DNA of 64,000 bases from Strigamia acuminata (lineage: Eukaryota > Arthropoda > Chilopoda > Geophilomorpha > Linotaeniidae). A program made the translations under genes and the position numbers. The notes under the pieces are model-generated. The model ran no database searches, was not told the DNA's origin, and saw nothing but the letters and a program-made list of their open reading frames with translations. Positions within the stretch are counted from its first letter, which is position 1. The number at the start of each line of letters is the position of its first letter. Below are positions 58,227 to 64,000 of the stretch, piece after piece. The DNA is taken from contig OX442320.1 in the NCBI GenBank assembly GCA_949358305.1, positions 5,844,259 through 5,908,258 of the forward strand. The letters are read 5' to 3'.

Positions 58227-61200
58227 ATGCGACGTTCAGCAGCTCCTAGTCAGTTAAACACCGTTGCTAAACGCTCCCGGTTTTCAGCTCCATTCCGCAG
58301 CCCATGTTTGGAATCTTCGGCCAAACCGAAACAAGACAAACGAAGCACAAACGAAGTTCTACAGCTAATTCAACGACCTCAAAACGAACCCGAAAAACCT
58401 CCAAATAATTCCATTTCACTCAAAACCCAACAAACCGACGACGAAAACCAAACCACCGAGCAACCCAACGCCAACAAATCACCAATTCCTTCACCAATTC
58501 CATCACCCACTGGTAAATTTTACAAAAAATTTAGAAATTTATCAAAAAAATTAATAATTTTGGTTTTTTTATAGCCATAAAGGAAAAAACGCAGGAAAAT
58601 GATGCAATTCGATATTACAACGTCGTCTGGTGTAAACTATCGACAAAAAAACACAAGAAGTGGGAAGACGATGGTAAATCGTGTGAAATATTTAGAAACA
58701 AAACACATACTAAAATATTAAATATTTTAGCTGTTCTCGTTGTCAAAGGAAAAACTCTGACGTTGAAAAACATGGATGGAAAACAGTTAAATTTCCCTTT
58801 TATTTCTTGCAAATTAAACGAATTAATTTGAAATTTCGTCGCAGGATCGGCCAAGCGAGCAATTACAAACAGAAAGATGTAGAAAACATTGAAGGAGGAA
58901 GCACTTTTGTCGTCGGTGGCAAAGAAATCGAGGTTTTGGGCTTGAAACATTGAATTCCACTTGATATATTCATTTGAATTTTTTAATAACAGATCGTGAA
59001 TGTAATAAAAGAGTCTAGTTTTGCAAGCGGGTCGTGTTTTTTGAACCATTCCGAAGATTTAAACGTCCCTGGTAGCACAATTAATCGATTTTAATTGACC
59101 TTTTGATTTATTTTTCCAAATTTTCTTTACAAAAGCGCGTAACAAACGTGTAAACCACTTATTTATCGTTAGAAAACCATTGTACGATGCAACGAATCCA
59201 CACGCTTTAATACTCACTCCGCCGGATGAAAATCATCAAGTAAAAAATTAATTTTTTTGTAAAAATTCTGTAATAATTTTAATTTTTTTTTGTTTAATTT
59301 TTAGTGTCGTTACAACAGCAAGAAATTACCATTGGTTGACGTGGTTGTCGATCCTCATCTCGCTTTGCACATGCGTTTGCATCAGAAAGAAGGAGTTTTG
59401 TTCTTATACGAATGTGTGATGGGAATGCACGAATACGACGGCTTGGGAGCCATTCTAGCGTAGAAATTGTCACTTGTGGTCGATGTTTTTAATGGGAAAA
59501 TGATTGAAATTATTTTAGGGATGAAATGGGACTCGGAAAAACACTTCAATGTATTGCCCTTGCTTGGTGAGGGTTGTTAAACTGTTTGTTTATGTTTATT
59601 TGAGCGGTTTTTTATTTTTTTTAAATAGGACGTTACTCAAACAAGGTCCTTACGGTGGACGACCTGTAGTGAAAAGAGTACTTATTGTTACACCTGGCAG
59701 TCTCGTTCAGGTTTGCATAGGCAATAATTTGCTATTTTAGACAAGAAAGTGTATTTTCTTTGCAAAAATTGCAATTTTAGACATGGAAAATGTTTTTTCT
59801 AAGAGAAAAATTGCAATTTTAGACATGGAAATGTATTTTTAAGCGAGATATTACAATTTTAGACAAATTTAGACTAAGAAATGTATTTTTTATGCGAAAA
59901 ATTGCAATTTTAGACGCGGAAATTGTTTTTTAGGCGAAAAATTGCAATTTTGGACGTGGAAATTGTTTTTTATGCGGAAAAAATCCAATTTTAGACACGG
60001 AAAATGTTTTTATTAGTTAGAAAATCGCAATTTTAGACAATTTTAGACACACAAAATACATTTTTGTTGTACTTTTAAGCGAGATATTACAATTTTAGAC
60101 AAATTTAGACAAAGAAATGTATTTTTTATGCGAAAAATTGCAATTTTAGACAATTTTAGACACGGAAAATGTTTTTTCTAGGAGAAAAATTGCAATTTTA
60201 GACACGGAAATGTATTTTTAAGCGAGATATTAAAATTTTAGACAAATTTCGACTAAGAAATGTATTTTTTATGCGAAAAATTGTTTTTTAGGCGATAAAT
60301 TGTCATTTTAGACAACTTTAGACACGGAAATGTAATTTTATGCGAAAAAATCCAATTTTAGACACGGAAAATGTTTTTATTAGTTAGAAAATCGCAATTT
60401 TAGACAATTTTAGACACACAAAATACATTTTTGTTGCCTTTTCAACAACAAAATAAGCCTGTTTTTAATTTTCCAAATATTTGTCTCAATTCCAGAATTG
60501 GGTGAAAGAGTTTAACAAATGGCTCGGCAAAGGCAGAATCTTCCTACACGCAGTCGACTCGCGAAACTCGGTCAAAGATTTCTCCAAGACGCCTTGTTGC
60601 CCCGTCATGATCATCTCCTACGAGATGCTAATGCGCTCCTGCCACATCGTCGCCACGATGAATTTCGACCTCATTATCTGCGACGAAGGACACCGATTGA
60701 AGAACACATCCGTCAAAACAACCTCGGTTCATTCACAGCCCGCAATTTCCATTTTAGTCACTTTATAACGCTCCATCTCCAGGCAATATCGAGTCTTCCG
60801 ATCAAAAAACGCATCATCTTAACCGGGACGCCCGTGCAGAACGATTTGCAAGAATTCTTCGCTTTGATCGAGTTTTGCAACCCGGGAATCCTCGGATCCA
60901 GCGCGTCCTTTCATCGCATCTATGAGGAACCGATAACGTTGTCGCGGCAACCAAACGCGTCGCAGGACGAACGGGAATTGGGCGCGGCGCGAGCGGCGGA
61001 ATTGATGCGCTTGACCGCCTTGTTTACGTTGCGCCGAACGCAGGAAATCATCAACAAGTTTTTGCCACCAAAAGGTTCATCAAAATTGATTTTTTTTTAA
61101 TTAAAATTTTAATTTTTTTGTTTTGTTTCTTTTTTAGTGGAAAACGTGATATTTTGTAAACCGTCCGGCCTGCAAACGACGTTGATGAAAGTGGTTTTAA

Positions 61201-62480
61201 ACTCGAGTTTGATGCGGAATTGTCTCGAAAATTCGCAGAATTCGTCGCATCCGTTCATTTGCATATCGGCTTTGAAGAAAATCTGCAACCATCCGTCGTT
61301 ATTTCTCAGAAAAATCGAAAAACCAAACGCCGAAACACCGAAATTGAGCGTAAGACGAATCAAAACGAAAAATAATTTCGATAAAATTGATTTTTTTTGT
61401 TGTTAGGACGTTTTAACCGCCGAATTAATTGGAAATTTCCCTCCGAATTTATGCAGCGATTCATTCAGCGAAGAAATGTCGGGGAAAATGACAGTTTTGA
61501 GTCGGATTTTATCATTTTCCGCGCAAAACAGCGACGAGAGATTCGTTTTAGTGTCCGGTTTCACCAAAACACTCGATCTTTTCCAACAACTATGCCACAA
61601 AAACAACTACGAATTTCTACGTCTGGACGGCTCCACTCCGACAACAAAACGCCAGACGTTAGTCGACACGTTCAACCAGACGTCCACGTATTGTGAGCAC
61701 CAAAAAAGCCGATTAATTCGCGAGAAAAAATTGAAAAAATCAAAATAAACTGACACGAAATTTTGCAGTTATTTTTCTATTGAGTTCCAAAGCCGGCGGA
61801 GTCGGCTTCAATTTGATCGGCGCGTCGAGAATAATTCTTTTCGATATCGATTGGAACCCGGCGAATGATTTACAAGCAAAAGCCAGGGTGTGGCGCGACG
61901 GGCAGACGAAGACCGTTCACATTTATCGATTTTTAACGACCGTAAATAACATCAAAATGTTTTTAAATTTTATTAATTTTTTTTATTTTTCTCAGGGAAC
62001 AATTGAGGAAAAGATTTTCCAACGTCACGTGTCGAAACAGAACCTGAGCGACGCGGTGATGGATCAAATTAGCGGCTCGAAAATCGAGTTTTCTAAAGAG
62101 GAACTTCGAGATTTGTTTACGTTCCACGAGAACACAAGTAGCTTGACACACGACCGACTAAATTGCGCTTGTTTGAGTGGAAATCCAAGAGATTTTGGTG
62201 ATAATTACAACGAAAAACTCAACTCGGTATTCGAATGTTAAAAAAGAAGAATTAAATTCATTTCCTAAATTTTTTTTTTTTTTTTAGAATTTAAACATGA
62301 ACGAATTACTGCAATGGGATCATTACGCCCAGCCAATTTCGACTCAAATCGATGTACGTTTGAATCTAAATCCGACTTACAAATAATAAATTAATCATTT
62401 ATTTATGTAATTAACAGGACGAGCATTTGGAAGCGGCTGCGGATCACATTTCGTTCGTTTTCCAGACTAAAACACACTAA
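58227..62480 (+). CDS. RAD54B: RAD54B, Swi2/Snf2 recombination motor
   Basis: Seventeen exons (58227-58512, 58575-58673, 58731-58785, 58845-58932, 58993-59071, 59136-59239, 59305-59459, 59519-59566, 59629-59710, 60496-60726, 60783-61074, 61138-61349, 61407-61692, 61769-61941, 61996-62226, 62288-62353, 62418-62480) give 849 aa; human is 910. RAD54B is a dsDNA-dependent ATPase that aids RAD51 strand exchange. The start [10 protein letters not shown] matches vertebrate RAD54B, which separates it from RAD54L. Helicase motifs: [11 protein letters not shown], Ia [67 protein letters not shown] (for the usual [11 protein letters not shown]). Exon 6 reads straight through, although TCGTTAG inside it mimics an acceptor. 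Intron 9 is enlarged by a repeat array. Confidence 0.96.
59740..60445. repeat. ~40-bp degenerate array (RAD54B intron 9)
   Basis: Loose repeats of GCGAAAAATTGCAATTTTAG followed by ACACGGAAATGTATTTTT, about 38-42 bp apart. A ~300-bp block (59820-60060) is repeated at 60075-60430, so the array also grew by block duplication. Confidence 0.8.
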
Positions 62481-62914
62481 AAAACCGGTTTTTCGTGTTC
62501 GTTTCGTGTACAAAAGCAACTAAATTAAACTTATTAACATTTATTATACCATCCACCAAATGAAAATTTGATTAACAACTTTTAATCATCCGATCTTAAC
62601 AAAATATTCGTCAAAAATAGTCAATTTTTCAACATTTATACAAACTTTTCTCTGATTAATATTCAATCTATTTACATTAGATACATAATGAAGTATGAAA
62701 TGATACTTTTTTATAAGTATAATCGACTAGCATATTAGAAAAAAAGCAAAAAAACAAAAAAAATACAATTTTCTTTCATCAAAACACAAAAAAACAAAGA
62801 ATTTTTAATTCTCTTGGAATTCAAGGCACAATGGAATGTTTTAATGTGCAAAACCAACCGTAAAAAAGGCATTATTAACGATTTTCTCTCAACAAAGCGC
62901 TAAAACCAATATAA

Positions 62915-63228
62915 TACCGTACTGCCTTGATTTAACGCCGGTCGTATCTAAACGCCGGCTCCTGATTAAACGCCGGGCAAACTCAGAACGAAAAGGCAAT
63001 AAACGCCGGCCTTAAATAAACGCCGGGTTTGTTTAAACGCCGGTTTTAAACGTTTTTTAGACGAATATACGGTAATTTAACGTAAATGATTGGGTGGCGG
63101 CAGTAAAAAAACCTTTTTTTTTCGTTAGACGCCCGGCGCGAATAATCGCCGGGCTTTGAATAATCGCCGGAGGGGTCGACTTGGAAAAGTAAATAAACGC
63201 CCCGGCGTTAAATCGAGGCAGTACGGTA
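62915..63228. mobile_element. MITE with 25-bp inverted ends and CGCCGG repeats
   Basis: The left end TACCGTACTGCCTTGATTTA is the near complement of the right end (TAAATCGAGGCAGTACGGTA, ending at 63228), followed inward by AACGCCGG and CCGGCGTT. The interior is packed with about ten copies of TAAACGCCGG or TAATCGCCGG spaced 15-30 bp. There is no coding capacity. The ends begin and finish with TA, so a TA target duplication is possible. It sits between the convergent ends of RAD54B and TBC1D10. Confidence 0.85.
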
Positions 63229-63309
63229 CCTGAATAGAATATGCCTGCCAACTAATAAATATCTTTCAAAATCAAAGAAAAACAAAACAAATCATTAAAT
63301 ATCATCAAC

Positions 63310-63976
63310 TCAGCTGAATTTCCCATTGGCTTTTCCATTCATCGATTTCTCCATTTGTTTCTGTTCATTTATCAGCCGCCTCTGCACAATTTGTCGTTTA
63401 TGTTCACGTTCCATATCGTATTCGCTCACCCCTATCCTTATAGACTATTAAAAATAAACAAAAATAAATTTAATAAATAAAAATTAATTTTTTTAAAATT
63501 TACTTCCGGTATGAGAAATTCGTGCTGCATGATCTCCACGGGCGGGTTCCGCAACACTTCTAACGTTTCGTACAAAGTCGGACATTCCTTCAACCGTTCC
63601 GACTTCCCCAGCGAGTATTTAAGAATAACCAGAGCGATCCTGAACATCACTTTCACTCCTGAAACACATCCGGTGAGAAAACCAAAATTAAACACAAGGT
63701 CACGAGTCTATTCCGGGTACACAAACACGAACCTTCGCAAAAGAAAACATCCAGAACTCGCAGCACCGATGACCAAGGCAGAGTACGCGTGTAAATACAC
63801 AAAAACCACTCGGTCATGTACAGGATGGGTTCAACCTTCTGTTTTTTCTACAAAAAAAATATATTTTCTCACTAAATTCCCTCGAAAACGAATTAAATTA
63901 CCAAATGTTTATAAATCATCGGCGAAACTTTCTTTAATAATCCGTTAAGAATGGCGCCGTCGAGTTGAATTGCCTC
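63310..63976 (-). CDS. TBC1D10A: TBC1D10-family Rab GAP, 3' exons (partial)
   Basis: Last four exons: 63902-63976, 63733-63847, 63504-63658, 63310-63444; the 5' part lies beyond the window. TBC domains supply arginine and glutamine fingers to Rab GTPases; TBC1D10 members act on Rab27/Rab35-type Rabs. Seen here is the second half of the domain: [60 protein letters not shown] and [19 protein letters not shown], which is specific for the TBC1D10 group. The C-terminal tail is short and charged ([18 protein letters not shown]) and lacks the long Pro-rich tail of vertebrate members. The exact paralogue cannot be told. Confidence 0.88.
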
Positions 63977-64000
63977 CTAGGAAATAAAACACGCATTAAA

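Noticed and set aside
59136-59190. Micro-exon and extra intron at the start of RAD54B exon 6
   Set aside because: No donor gives the right phase, whereas continuous reading through the TCGTTAG word stays in frame and leads straight into [11 protein letters not shown].

Overview
The window is nuclear DNA of an animal. It is AT-rich and gene-dense, with genes split into many small exons by GT-AG introns that are often only 50-100 bases long. Motile-cilia (DRC2) and RAD54B genes, together with single SWAP70/DEF6-, MTMR3/4-, TAOK- and TBC1D10-type genes, point to an invertebrate with a compact genome. I cannot name the phylum from sequence alone. RAD54B argues against a fly, as far as I know.

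Layout. Positions 1-7852 are a transposon graveyard. It holds the 3' part of a DIRS-type (tyrosine-recombinase) retrotransposon with large palindromic ends, then a 28-bp tandem array in a repeat-rich open region, 2.2 kb of AT-rich DNA without genes, and a second, deleted DIRS copy. From 8.1 kb onwards come the genes: two tandem PGAM5 genes (+; the first has lost both catalytic histidines), VPS53 (-), MED21 (-), RPLP2 (+), SWAP70/DEF6 (+), ASPDH (-) and DRC2/CCDC65 (+). At 26.3-28.5 kb lies a second accessory patch with an RBM39-like fragment and a 550-bp foldback element. Then follow MTMR3/4 (+), an unrecognised 124-aa gene (-), TAOK (+), SPPL3 (+), ERAL1 (-), SBDS (-), RAD54B (+), a small MITE, and the 3' end of a TBC1D10-family gene (-).

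I rebuilt every named gene exon by exon. All complete models keep one reading frame, and most come out close to the length of their human relatives: VPS53 855 aa, SWAP70 586, ASPDH 277, DRC2 483, MTMR 1120, TAOK 897, SPPL3 377, SBDS 253, RAD54B 849. The ERAL1 exon 1/2 junction is the one weak point.

The genes do not form one pathway. Several pairs are divergent over 180-330 bp and probably share promoters: MED21/RPLP2, ASPDH/DRC2 and SBDS/RAD54B. Three products act in endomembranes (VPS53, MTMR, SPPL3); two act in ribosome assembly (ERAL1, SBDS).

Most striking: (i) a catalytically dead PGAM5 paralogue beside the intact gene; (ii) private AT-rich tandem arrays in introns of nearly every large gene, with unit lengths of 10, 20, 30/31, 41, 51 and 60/61 bp, close to multiples of the DNA helical turn; (iii) an identical 10-bp CLEAR/E-box palindrome upstream of both MTMR and SPPL3; (iv) several small foldback elements of apparently different families.
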